A stretch of 64,000 bases of DNA, from positions 52,815,318-52,879,317 of the forward strand of contig JAAALK010000081.1 in assembly GCA_019279435.1 (NCBI GenBank), read 5' to 3'. The position numbers were made by a program, and so were the translations under genes. Source of the stretch: Zizania palustris (lineage: Eukaryota > Streptophyta > Magnoliopsida > Poales > Poaceae). Below are positions 52,998-62,302 of the stretch, one piece after another; within the stretch, counting starts at the first letter, position 1, and each line of letters begins with the position of its first letter. The notes under the pieces were generated by a model. It did no database searches and was not told the DNA's origin. It saw only the letters and a list, made by a program, of their open reading frames with translations.

Positions 52998-55900
52998 TCT
53001 CATGTTCCGATATCTTTCTCTGCGGAGGATGCAGCTGGTATTAAGTTCCCGCATGCAGATCCATTGGTTATCACTGCTGATATTGCAGGGACTGAAGTCC
53101 GAAGGGTGCTAATTGACGGAGGTAGTTCGGCAGATATCATTTTTGTGCAAGCCTTCGATCAGTTATGCATTTCCAGGAAGCATCTCCTCCCAGCGGCTCG
53201 TCCTCTGCAAGGCTTCGCAGGACCTCCGCTTGATGCACTCGGCCAGATAGGCTTGGAAGTAACCTTCGGAGAAGGTTTATTAGCCCGAACTGAAGAAGTT
53301 ATCTTTGATGTGGTAGATGCCCCGTATGCTTATAATGTCATCTTCGGACGGGGCATGCTGAATCAGTTCGGAGCAGTGGCGCATCACAACTACTTGTGCA
53401 TGAAGATGCCCACACAAGCAGGAGTCCTAACAATCTTCGGAGATCAAGCCATTGCTCAGAGGGCAGAATATGGTCATGGTCCCCCTCTTGATCCGAGGCA
53501 AGTAAACAGTGTGCAAGATAATGAAGAAATTTTTTCGGCCTCCTCCGAAGCTTCGAAGAAGTCTTTCCCGAGACCAAGTCCCGAAGGAGAGATTGCAACG
53601 AAGGTCATTGTTAAAGATGGTAAAGAATACACTTTTCAATTTGGTAAAGATTTACCTCCTGAAGTTGCAACCTCCTTGGAAAAGGTCGTGGAAGAAAATT
53701 TGGATGTCTTCGCTTGGTCTGACGAAGATATCACCGGAGTTGATCGGGATATCATTGAGCACAGTTTACATGTAAACCCGAAGGCCCGGCCTGTTCGACA
53801 AGGACTCCAGAAGATTTCCGCAGAGAGAGCTGCTCTAGCTAAGGACGAAGTTGAAAAACTGTTGAAGGCTGGGATTATCAGAGAAGTGGCTCACTCAGAA
53901 TGGTTAGCCAACCCAGTCTTCGTCAGGAAGAAGTCTTCCGGGAAGTGGCGCATGTGCATTGATTTCACATCTCTGAATAAAGCGTGCCCACGTGACCCCT
54001 ACCCCATGCCCCGAATTGACCAACTGGTTGACTCCACTGCAGGTTCGGAGTTATTAAGCTTCCTTGACGCGTATTCTGGTTATCATCAAATATGGTTGAA
54101 GCGCGAAGATGAAATCAAGACAAGCTTTGTAACTCCTTCGGGAGTCTTCTGTTATGTAAGAATGCCCTTCGGCCTAAGAAATGCCGGGGCTACTTTTTCA
54201 AGATTAGTTGCTAAGGCTCTAGGTCATCAATTAGGTCGCAATGTGGAGGCCTATATGGATGATATTGTAATAAAGAGTGCTTTAAAGTACCAACATAGCC
54301 TAGACTTAGCAGAAACATTCAATAGCCTTCGGGCATGTGGGATCCGTCTTAACCCCGAAAAATGTATATTCGGAGCTAAGGCTGGAAAGTTGTTAGGGTA
54401 TTTAGTTTCAAGCAGGGGAATTGAAGCTAGCCCTACTCAAATAACTGCGCTACAGAAGATGGCCCCTCCGGAGAATTTAAAGCAAGTGCAAAAGCTGACT
54501 GGACGTCTGGCCGCACTTAGCAGGTTTTTATCAAGGTCTGCGGAGAGGAGCTTGCCAATATTCAAAGCTTTGAAAGGGTCCGAAGATTTTGCATGGACAC
54601 CGGAGTGTCAGAAAAGCTTCGAAGATATTAAAGATTATCTCAGTAATCTTGCTACACTCACGGTGCCTACTGCGGACGAAACCCTACTCCTGTATCTTGC
54701 AGCTACAGGTTCAGCTGTCAGCGCAGTCCTTGTCAGAGAAGTGGATTTCAATGGGAAGTTGGTCCAAAATCCTGTCTATTTTGTATCCGAAGCATTGTCA
54801 GGAGCGAAGACAAGATACTCCGAACTTGAGAAGTTCGTTTATGCTCTGATAATGGCTTCGAGGAAGCTAAGGCATTATTTTTTGGCTCACAATGTAATTG
54901 TACCAACTTCGTATCCCTTAGGAGATATGCTCCGAAGCAAAGATTCCACTGGAAGGATTGGAAAGTGGGCAGTCGAGCTAGCACCCTTCGGCATATCTTT
55001 CTTGGCAAGGACAGCTATCAAATCCCAAGTCCTAGCAGACTTCGTAGCAGAGTGGACTCCACCTGCGAATTTGACTCCGGAGAAATCAAATGACGGAGTT
55101 TGGATTGTTTACTCCGATGGGGCTTTCCAAGCATCCGGAGCAGGCATTGGGGCAGTGTTGATTTCACCGTCAGGGCAAAGAGCAATGTACTCCGCAAGAC
55201 TCAACTTTAAGTCTACCAATAATATAGCGGAGTACGAAGGGATTTTATTAGGACTCTGGAAAGCACGTGCTCTAGGGGCTACAAGAATAATTATAAAGAG
55301 AGATTCTCAGATAGTAGCAGGGCACGTAGACAAAAGTTTTCAAGTTCGGCATCCACAGCTTACCAAGTACTTAGAAGAAATTCGCAAGACCGAAGCACAC
55401 TTCAAGGGTATTTCCATTCGGAGTATACCAAGAGCTGAAAACGTGCAAGCGGACATTTTAGCGAAGGCTGCAGCCGGAGCTGTGGATGTGCCTGAAGAAG
55501 CTTTCTATGAGGAGCTCAATATACCTTCGGTGCCACAAATTGCCTCTGCAGAGATTCTTTGCATTCCTAATGCAGATTGGAAAGATTCGATTATAGAACT
55601 CTTGCAAGGAGGAACAAGTTTGCCCGAAGAGCCCCAGTTGTCAAGATTAAAACTCAGAGCAAGAAACTATCAGTTAATCAACGGTATATTATACAAGGCC
55701 GGAGTATGTTCCCCGCTACTCCGATGTATATCTCAAGCCGAAGGCCAAGAAATTCTTCGAGAAATTCACGAAGGCCTTTGTGGAAGTCATTTAGCCCCTA
55801 GAGCTCTGGCAGGAAAAACACTTCGCCAGGGGCTTTATTGGCCCACAATAACAGCTGATGCGGAGAGCTTGGTCCGCACTTGTCAAGGATGCCAGTGGAT

Positions 55901-56789
55901 GGGTCGACGGAGTCATCGCCCACCAACAGCTCTTCAAGTCATTGCTCCAGTATGGCCCATGGCCAGATGGGGTATGGATCTAATTGGCCCCTTTCCATTA
56001 GCAAAGGGAAATCTGAAGTTCGCAGTGGTAGCTATTGAATATTTTTCTAAGTGGGTAGAAGCAGAGCCCTTAACAGCTATCACCTCGAACAATGTACAGA
56101 AATTCTTCTGGAAGAACATTATTTGTCGGTTCGGAGTGCCTAGATATCTCACAGTTGATAATGGAACACAGTTCGACGCAGAACCCTTCAAGAAGTTTTG
56201 CGAAGACCTAGGCATTCAACTATGTTTTGCTGCAGTGAGACATCCTCAGTCGAATGGAGCCGTAGAGCGAGCCAATGGAAATATTTTATCAGGGTTAAAT
56301 CGAAGAATAGTAGGATTATCAAAGGGACTGTGGACCGAAGAGCTTCCGAAGATTCTGTGGTCCATTCGGACTACGCAAACAAGGTCCACAGGTTTTACTC
56401 CGTTCAGACTACTATTCGGAGATGAAGCTATGACCCCAACGGAGCTCAAAGGGGGATCATTTCGCAGCACCGAACCGGACATTGAAGAAGAAAGACAAGC
56501 TTCGTTAGATTTGTCAGAAGAAACAAGACTTCGGGTTGTAGCTAATCTATCAAAGTATCATCAGCAGACGAAGACTTGGTATGACCCGAAGGTTAAGCTC
56601 AGCGAGTTAAGGCCGGGTCATCTTGTTCTACGAAGCATTATAGCACCAGGGAAGTTAGGCAATAAATGGGAAGGTCCATATCTAATTGTCCGCTCAGGGC
56701 GCCCTGGTTCATTTAAATTAGCTAATTTAGAAGGTGAAGAGTTAGCACATACTTGGCATGCGGAGCACCTAAAGCGATACTTCGCATAA
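52998..56789 (+). CDS. pol: Tat element pol: protease, RT, RNase H, aRNase H, integrase
   Basis: The frame is continuous from the codon after the gag TAG to 56789, with no internal stop. Protease: VLIDGGSSADI (Asp-Gly-Gly, Tat style) near 53115. RT: WRMCIDFTSLNKACPRDP, FLDAYSGYHQI, MPFGLRNAGATF and the active box YMDD at 54252-54263. RNase H, then a second archaeal-type RNase H starting WIVYSDGAFQASGAG (about 55101), with NNIAEYEGILLGL. Integrase: HEGLCGSH and CQGCQ finger, core acidic residues in GMDLIG, TVDNGTQF and NGAVERANG with the usual spacing, and the C-terminal KWEGPY module, ending KRYFA. All catalytic motifs are intact. Translation needs read-through or reinitiation past the amber codon, or the codon is a recent mutation. 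Confidence 0.95.
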   Translation, partial: SHVPISFSAEDAAGIKFPHADPLVITADIAGTEVRRVLIDGGSSADIIFVQAFDQLCISRKHLLPAARPLQGFAGPPLDALGQIGLEVTFGEGLLARTEEVIFDVVDAPYAYNVIFGRGMLNQFGAVAHHNYLCMKMPTQAGVLTIFGDQAIAQRAEYGHGPPLDPRQVNSVQDNEEIFSASSEASKKSFPRPSPEGEIATKVIVKDGKEYTFQFGKDLPPEVATSLEKVVEENLDVFAWSDEDITGVDRDIIEHSLHVNPKARPVRQGLQKISAERAALAKDEVEKLLKAGIIREVAHSEWLANPVFVRKKSSGKWRMCIDFTSLNKACPRDPYPMPRIDQLVDSTAGSELLSFLDAYSGYHQIWLKREDEIKTSFVTPSGVFCYVRMPFGLRNAGATFSRLVAKALGHQLGRNVEAYMDDIVIKSALKYQHSLDLAETFNSLRACGIRLNPEKCIFGAKAGKLLGYLVSSRGIEASPTQITALQKMAPPENLKQVQKLTGRLAALSRFLSRSAERSLPIFKALKGSEDFAWTPECQKSFEDIKDYLSNLATLTVPTADETLLLYLAATGSAVSAVLVREVDFNGKLVQNPVYFVSEALSGAKTRYSELEKFVYALIMASRKLRHYFLAHNVIVPTSYPLGDMLRSKDSTGRIGKWAVELAPFGISFLARTAIKSQVLADFVAEWTPPANLTPEKSNDGVWIVYSDGAFQASGAGIGAVLISPSGQRAMYSARLNFKSTNNIAEYEGILLGLWKARALGATRIIIKRDSQIVAGHVDKSFQVRHPQLTKYLEEIRKTEAHFKGISIRSIPRAENVQADILAKAAAGAVDVPEEAFYEELNIPSVPQIASAEILCIPNADWKDSIIELLQGGTSLPEEPQLSRLKLRARNYQLINGILYKAGVCSPLLRCISQAEGQEILREIHEGLCGSHLAPRALAGKTLRQGLYWPTITADAESLVRTCQGCQWMGRRSHRPPTALQVIAPVWPMARWGMDLIGPFPLAKGNLKFAVVAIEYFSKWVEAEPLTAITSNNVQKFFWKNIICRFGVPRYLTVDNGTQFDAEPFKKFCEDLGIQLCFAAVRHPQSNGAVERANGNILSGLNRRIVGLSKGLWTEELPKILWSIRTTQTRSTGFTPFRLLFGDEAMTPTELKGGSFRSTEPDIEEERQASLDLSEETRLRVVANLSKYHQQTKTWYDPKVKLSELRPGHLVLRSIIAPGKLGNKWEGPYLIVRSGRPGSFKLANLEGEELAHTWHAEHLKRYFA

Positions 56790-56997
56790 TGGCTCCTTGT
56801 AATTCGCTTGTAATCACCTCTAAATTAATAAAGCATATGACCCTGATAGTTGCCTTCCCCTCATAGACTTCCAGCTTCCGAGTGGACGCACTGGAACCGC
56901 GGGGTCGACCGAGAGGGAAGTGTCATTAAGCTGGGTTGTATTTTCGGACTTCGAACCCATAAAGTTCGAAGCCTCCGACGTGGTGGCTGACATAATC

Positions 56998-57355
56998 CGG
57001 AGCCCAGGCCAACGGCTTGTAGGCATCCGTAAAAGAGCCCAAAACCACATTCTACGGAGTCCAAGCCATTGGCTGGTAGACTTCCGTAAAAAGAGCCGAA
57101 GGTGGCCAAAATCTACGGAGTCCAAGCTGCAGCTTGCAGACTTCCGTAAAAAAGAGCCGAAGGTGGCCAAATTCTGCGAAGTCCAAGCCATTGGCTGGTA
57201 GACTTCTGCAAAAACAGCCGAAGGTGGCTAAATTATACGGAGTCCAAGCCATTGGCTGGTAGACATCCGTAAAAAGAGTCCAAAGAGACCATTGCAAACT
57301 CCGAACCATTGGTTCGTCAGAGATCGCAAAGACAAGCCGAAGGTGGCTAAAGCAA
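56998..57355 (+). repeat. Tandem repeat of about 61 bp, six decaying units, between pol and antisense gene
   Basis: Units begin CGGAGTCCAAGCCATTGGC and contain GACTTCCGTAAAAAGAGCC and GAAGGTGGC; starts at about 56998, 57055, 57116, 57177, 57238 and 57300. Three spacings are exactly 61 bp; the outer units are more diverged. It lies between the convergent ends of pol and the minus-strand gene. The remaining 57356-57713 is AT-rich with no feature I can name. Confidence 0.92.
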
Positions 57356-57713
57356 AACAGCATTTGAGCCATGAGCTTCGAATGTCTGTTAACATAAGTC
57401 CAAAGTGACAAATTCTTTAAGACACTAAAGTGTCCTGAAAGTTATCTCAATTAATTTCTTTCGTAAAACAAAGGTACTAAGTTACCATTCTTCTGACTGC
57501 AAAAAGTCGAAGACATTTCATAAGATTTCAAAAGATCTTTAAATGACAGAGGGGCTCCGAACCCCCAAAAAATTGTACTCCGAAGTTTTTTCTTTGCGCA
57601 TAACCATCTTTGAATACATTTTGAAGTTTCTTATACCCAAAGAGGGGCTAGTAAATATGGAGACAATTTTAAATCGGCATTCATTATTGAAATAAATGCG
57701 TTTACAGATTACA

Positions 57714-60700
57714 CTATGAAAAATTGGTATCTATACCAAGAAGGAATCGGAGACCTCTTCGGTCCCGAGAGCTAGGGGTGGAACGACTAGTTCCAACATC
57801 GGAAGTTCTAAGAACTTTACGTTTAACTCTCTTCCTCCCCCTCGAAGCTCTAAAATCCTTCTGCTCTTGTTGAAGCTCGGCCCAAGTTCGAAGCCGCTCG
57901 GGGCTTCTTTCCCAGCTTCTAAGATCTTCAGATCTTTTATTTTGGGCTTCACCTTCGTCTTCAGACCAATTAGCGTCTTCAGAAGACGAGGTGTTTGCGT
58001 CAACCTCTTTATCTTCCTCTTTAATATAAGACAATACGTCTTTGATTACTTCAGGCGCAATTACGCCGGAGTCATCTCGAGGAATAAGAAATCGAGGACG
58101 CTTATAACTTTTTAGAAGTTCGAAGGTGTTCCACAATGAACGAAGTTCGTTGTTAAGCTCTAACACTTCGATATCTTCCATAAGAGGCAAAGCCTAAAAA
58201 TATGACAAACAAGACTTTCATTGATAAATGTTTACAAGCATGAACTTTACATAATCAAAAAATCCTAAGTAATTCCTAAACCTGCGGGTTCGAAGGAGGC
58301 TGACTGCTCGAAGCTTGGCTCCGAACTTGCTTCTGGCGTTGGCCTTCATCGATCCAAGCCTTGATCGCAGAACGACCTTCGGCTCTCCATGAAGTTTGAA
58401 AGGCTCGCCAGGCGGCAGTCACGCCTTCGGAAGGATTCAAAAGTCTCTCGTCGTCGAAGGTGATGGAGCCCTCTGCGCTCGGAGTAATTATTCGGCCCAA
58501 ATCCTCATAGTAACGAAGTAATCCAAGGGCAGACACTTGTCCGGAGAGTTCTCCATAACGCATGCCTGCCGTTTTCATTTGCTTCGTTGCTCCTTGGATC
58601 CTCTTTAACCGGCGCAGCAGAGTCACATTGTCATCCGAAGGTAGTGATCCGGTAGTACCAAAGTACTCCAAAACACCTAACATTTGCTCGATGACCTCCG
58701 AAGCCACCTTCTCGGACTTAAGTTTTTCCTCAATAAGTGCATCCTTGACCGAAGTCGTTTCTGCTAGAACTCCGGAAATTCTGGCATTCTCTGTAGTCAA
58801 AGTATTCTTTTGAGTCAAGAGTTGGCCAGCCTCCTCTTGGAGCCTCACAAGTTCGGACCCCTTCGCAGCATCCTTCTTTCGTAGTTTTTCAACTTCTGCT
58901 CGAAGCACAATTCATTCTGCTTCGAGCTCTTTCTTCGCAGCTTCCAAGCTTTGCCTAGCCCTTCGCTCTACTAATATTATATTATCCATCTGAGCTACTC
59001 GACCCTCGGAGAAGTTAAAATTTCTTTGAAGAGTTTCATTTTCTTCCCGAAGTTGAGCAATTTCATTTTCGCCCGATAAAGCTGCGGCGCGGGACAAGAC
59101 TGCTTGCTAAGAAAAAAGAAAAACTGAAATAAGAAATTATTCATATATAATTTCTATTTGGTTCGAAGATGCTTCGTACCTGGTAGGCTGCTCTTTCTAT
59201 AGCAATGTTAAGCTCCGAACTTTTCGCCCTGCTTAAGAGGGCTACCAGTTCTGTTTCCCCGACTTTGCGACTGGCTTGACCCAAAGGTTTAACCAAAGTC
59301 CGAAGTCTGGTTCTCTCCTCCAAGAAAGGAGTTAAGAGAGGAAGCATTACTGAAGCCTTCTGATCAGCTCTGCTTAGCGAAGGTCCGGAGAGTTCTTCTG
59401 AGGCCCTTGGAACTTCAGTAGATGGCCCCCCCTCAGTTGATTCACTTTCATCTGTTGAATCAGATGAAGTTGATCCTTGAGTAGGGAGAGGCTCTATGTG
59501 TCTTTTACCCCTTCCAGGCCCCTGTTGAGTGACCTCCGGGTGTGGCTCCGAAGTTGTCGAAGGCCTTTGAGTTGTGTCTTCGTGGCGTACTTCTTCCGAA
59601 GGAGGTTCTGAAAAAACAAAAATGTTATACATTGTATAATTTTGCAGAAATCGATAAGAATTATGCAAAATTTACCTTCGACATTCTCCGGGAGATCGAG
59701 CACTGGACTGCTCGGAGGATCGAAGGTGAAGTCATCATCTGAATCCACCGTTAAAACTTCAGCTACCGGAGTATCTCCGTGAGCAATCCTCTCCTCATCC
59801 ACAACTGAAGTTGCAGGAACTTCAACTTCATCTTCACCCATAGGGGCTTCGATTTGTTCCTCTTGAGTATCCGGAGCTCTTATTTCTTCAATGTTAGCTT
59901 GAGGCTCCGGCATACCTGCAGTATCTTTCATATGAATATTTTGTTGAGCTGCATCTTCATCAATCAATCTCACTAATAATATACCTTCATCTTCTTTAGA
60001 ACCGGAGATTGAGGTTCTTGAGCTAGAAGGTGCAGGGTCCGAAGGTGCGAGATTTTTTGGCTTCCGAGCCACCTTCTTCACCGGAGTCCTTGCGGAGCTC
60101 GAAGCTCCGGTTTCAGCTGTCCTCTTCTTGGGTCCTTTCTCCGAAGGCACCCAATCCATCAGAGGGGGTGGAGTTAACTCCAACATTCCCCATACTCTGT
60201 TAAACCTTTCCCAACTCCCGACCAATTTAATTCGCCATTCTTTTTCAATCGAAGTAGGGGCACCCAGAATCTTCTCCGAAGCCCTTACAATTTGCTCTGA
60301 AGTAATAGGGGCTGAAGAAGCTAAAAATGATTCAAGTTAGTCTTTCTTCGAAGTAAATATGTACAATGCATGTTGGTTTCGAAGTTACCTGCAGGGCTCG
60401 AAGTAAAATTGATCTTGCGAAGACCGCCTTCCGAGTCATCCTCGAAGATGATAGGCCAGTTGGCCATCAGCGGAGGAATTTGCAGTCCGAGGAATTCTTC
60501 GGCTAAGTCCCGCATGCTTAACCTTCGGCTAATTTTCTGAAGAAGGTTAAGGCGAGCTTCGAGCTGGCCTTCGTCAGGTTGCACTAAGGCTTCCTTCCGG
60601 AATTGAATTTCTTTGAGGGGCCCAGCCAGAGGACTGCTTGCTCCAACTTCGGCATAAAACCACCTCAGGACCCAATCAGTATACCATCTTGCATTGATGG

Positions 60701-61238
60701 CCTTAGCAGGAAATTGCAGGGCATATTCGTCTCGAAGCCTAAAATTAATGCTTCCGAAGGCAACCACCACTTTCTCACCTCCGGAGCCTACGAAGGTCTT
60801 CGGCTGGCAAGTTGCTCTATGAAGTGCAGCGAAGATTTCTGCCCTCCCCTCGCAACCTTCGGCTCTCAACGCCCATTCGAAGATAGCTAACCTAGCTACT
60901 GCATTCGGAGATAATTGGGGGAGAGTTACATGAAACAGATCCAAAACTTCTGCCAAGAAGTCCACTGCAGGAAGACCCAAGCCGGCTTCGAAGAAGGCTT
61001 CGAATACAACCACTTCTCCAGGCTTCGGTGACGGAATAAGTTCTTTTCCAGGCTTGCGAATCATTACTCCGGTACTGATTTTCCCTTCTACTGCCATTGC
61101 TAGCGATTCTCTCTTGCAGGTAGAAGACCCCAGTTGAAAAGACTGGTCTAAATACTTGGTCGATGGCGGGCACAGACCTTGGTCATCGGCGATTTGGGGA
61201 TTTCTCCCCCCTGCCGCCATAGATGTCGCCGCCCGCAT
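57714..61238 (-). CDS. Five-exon antisense gene of Tat element (putative gypsy-type transposon domain)
   Basis: Five minus-strand frames join through four canonical introns. Exons: 61238-60389, 60320-59676, 59607-59180, 59106-58282 and 58193-57714. Introns are 68, 68, 73 and 88 nt, all GT...AG, with donors CAG/AAG|GT and T-rich acceptors; the phases agree at every junction. Exon 1 encodes a domain with KPGEVVVFEAFFEAGLGLP, LPQLSPNAVARLAIFEWAL and FYAEVGASSPLAG, resembling the plant 'putative gypsy-type transposon' (Transposase_28) family by memory. Exon 2 has a basic motif (PVKKVARKPK) and acidic low complexity. Exon 3 is Ser/Glu-rich. Exon 4 is a coiled coil (VEKLRKKDAAKGSELVRLQ), interrupted by TGA at 58912-58914. 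Exon 5 is acidic then Arg-rich, stop at 57714. About 1075 codons in all. The start ATG at 61238 is the first in frame. Function unknown. Confidence 0.8.
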
Positions 61239-61470
61239 CGGAGGTGCCGCCGCCAACGCTGCCGCCGCTGCCGTTGCGGCCGCCTATTGCCGAGCCAAGG
61301 CCGAAGGAGGTGCGGATCCCTTGGTCTTCACCATCGCGATCGCTGGATTGCTCTGAGGAAATGGAGGTTAGGGCTCAAGAACTCAAAGGCTAGGGCTCAC
61401 GAACTCAAAGGGCTCAAAAGTTTTTGATTGCTACAATGCGGTGAAAAGGTAACCGGGTAACGTCTAGGCC

Positions 61471-61482
61471 CTTTATTTATAG
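61471..61482 (-). promoter_or_regulatory. TATA box of the antisense gene
   Basis: On the minus strand CTATAAATAAAG lies about 235 bp before the ATG at 61238, in unique internal sequence and not in the LTR. This suggests a private promoter with a leader of roughly 200 nt. The rest of 61239-61808 shows no other feature apart from a CGCCGC-rich part of the leader. Confidence 0.65.
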
Positions 61483-61797
61483 CCTAGATTTCACTTTCTT
61501 ACCGTTAATCCATGTCGTTTCGCATTCCTGCCGTTACTTCTTTTACGAAATTAACGCCTGCTACAGTTTCCGTTGGAAACAGAAACTAACGGCTATTTCT
61601 TCTAAGTCTAAAAAGACTTTCGAACTTCCTAAGTCAGTTCTAAGATAGTTCGAAAGGTAATTACCTTAAGACTGATTCGGAGTTCATATCTTCATGCATT
61701 TCGGAGATAAAATAAAAACCAATAACCCCTATGATTGGTTATTTTTTCCTTTCGTATACTGCTTTCCTAACGTTACAGATCAACGGAGAAGTGTATT

Positions 61798-61808
61798 CGA
61801 GGGGCTAC
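61798..61808 (+). other. Polypurine-like tract before Tat 3' LTR
   Basis: CGAGGGGCTAC directly precedes the LTR start TGTTGGGGG. It is the expected plus-strand priming site, although short. Confidence 0.55.
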
Positions 61809-62302
61809 TGTTGGGGGAAAATATCCCATCTTCGGGGTTATTGCCGAAGCAACATAAAGGCAGTCATCAGGTTCGAAGGTTCTCAGAAGATCATCTTCGA
61901 AGACACCCGGAATCCCGTTCGAAGCACAAGATAGGCATTGGTTCGAAGTATGTCTTCGAACTAAAGCCCTTCAGGATCTTTTCTGCCAGCTAAGATGGAA
62001 GACTTATCTTCTTTCTTATTAGATTAGTCTTTTACCATTTTAGCCCTATTAAGGAAACCGAATAGTTTCCTTAATGTCGATTGTAATAGAGGGGTAAATA
62101 GGTCTTTTCCTTAATGTTTGGGCCTATAAATACCCCCCATTTCACCCTGTAATAGGGACCGAATACAAGTTATTCAATACACATTTACAAACTATTCTAA
62201 GCTATTATCCTTTCGGAGGCTTAGAATAGTTTGCTTCACAAACACTTTGTTTGTTAGTTTCTTTTCTACAGAAACCTGTTAGCGTAATCTTTTACGCCAA
62301 CA
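61809..62302 (+). repeat. 3' LTR of Tat element
   Basis: 494 bp, identical to the 5' LTR except for three transitions; followed by the target duplication GTAAG. Confidence 0.97.

Larger units (their letters stand above)
50841..62302 (+). mobile_element. Complete young Tat-lineage Ty3/gypsy element with antisense gene
   Basis: 11,462 bp, flanked by the perfect duplication GTAAG (50836-50840 and 62303-62307). Two LTRs of 494 bp start TGTTGGGGGAAAATATCCC and end GCCAACA. They differ at three positions only, all C-to-T or G-to-A. Order: LTR, primer site, gag, pol (protease, RT, RNase H, second RNase H, integrase), 61 bp tandem repeats, a spliced gene on the opposite strand, polypurine-like tract, LTR. 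The second RNase H and extra ORFs near the 3' LTR are known hallmarks of the plant Tat lineage. Lesions are few: a gag frameshift, an amber codon between gag and pol, and one TGA in the antisense gene. Confidence 0.97.

Noticed and set aside
57714..61256. Antisense frames of the Tat element as random shadows of sense coding
   Set aside because: There is no sense coding frame in this interval, and the frames join through four canonical introns with matching phase, so they are kept as a gene.
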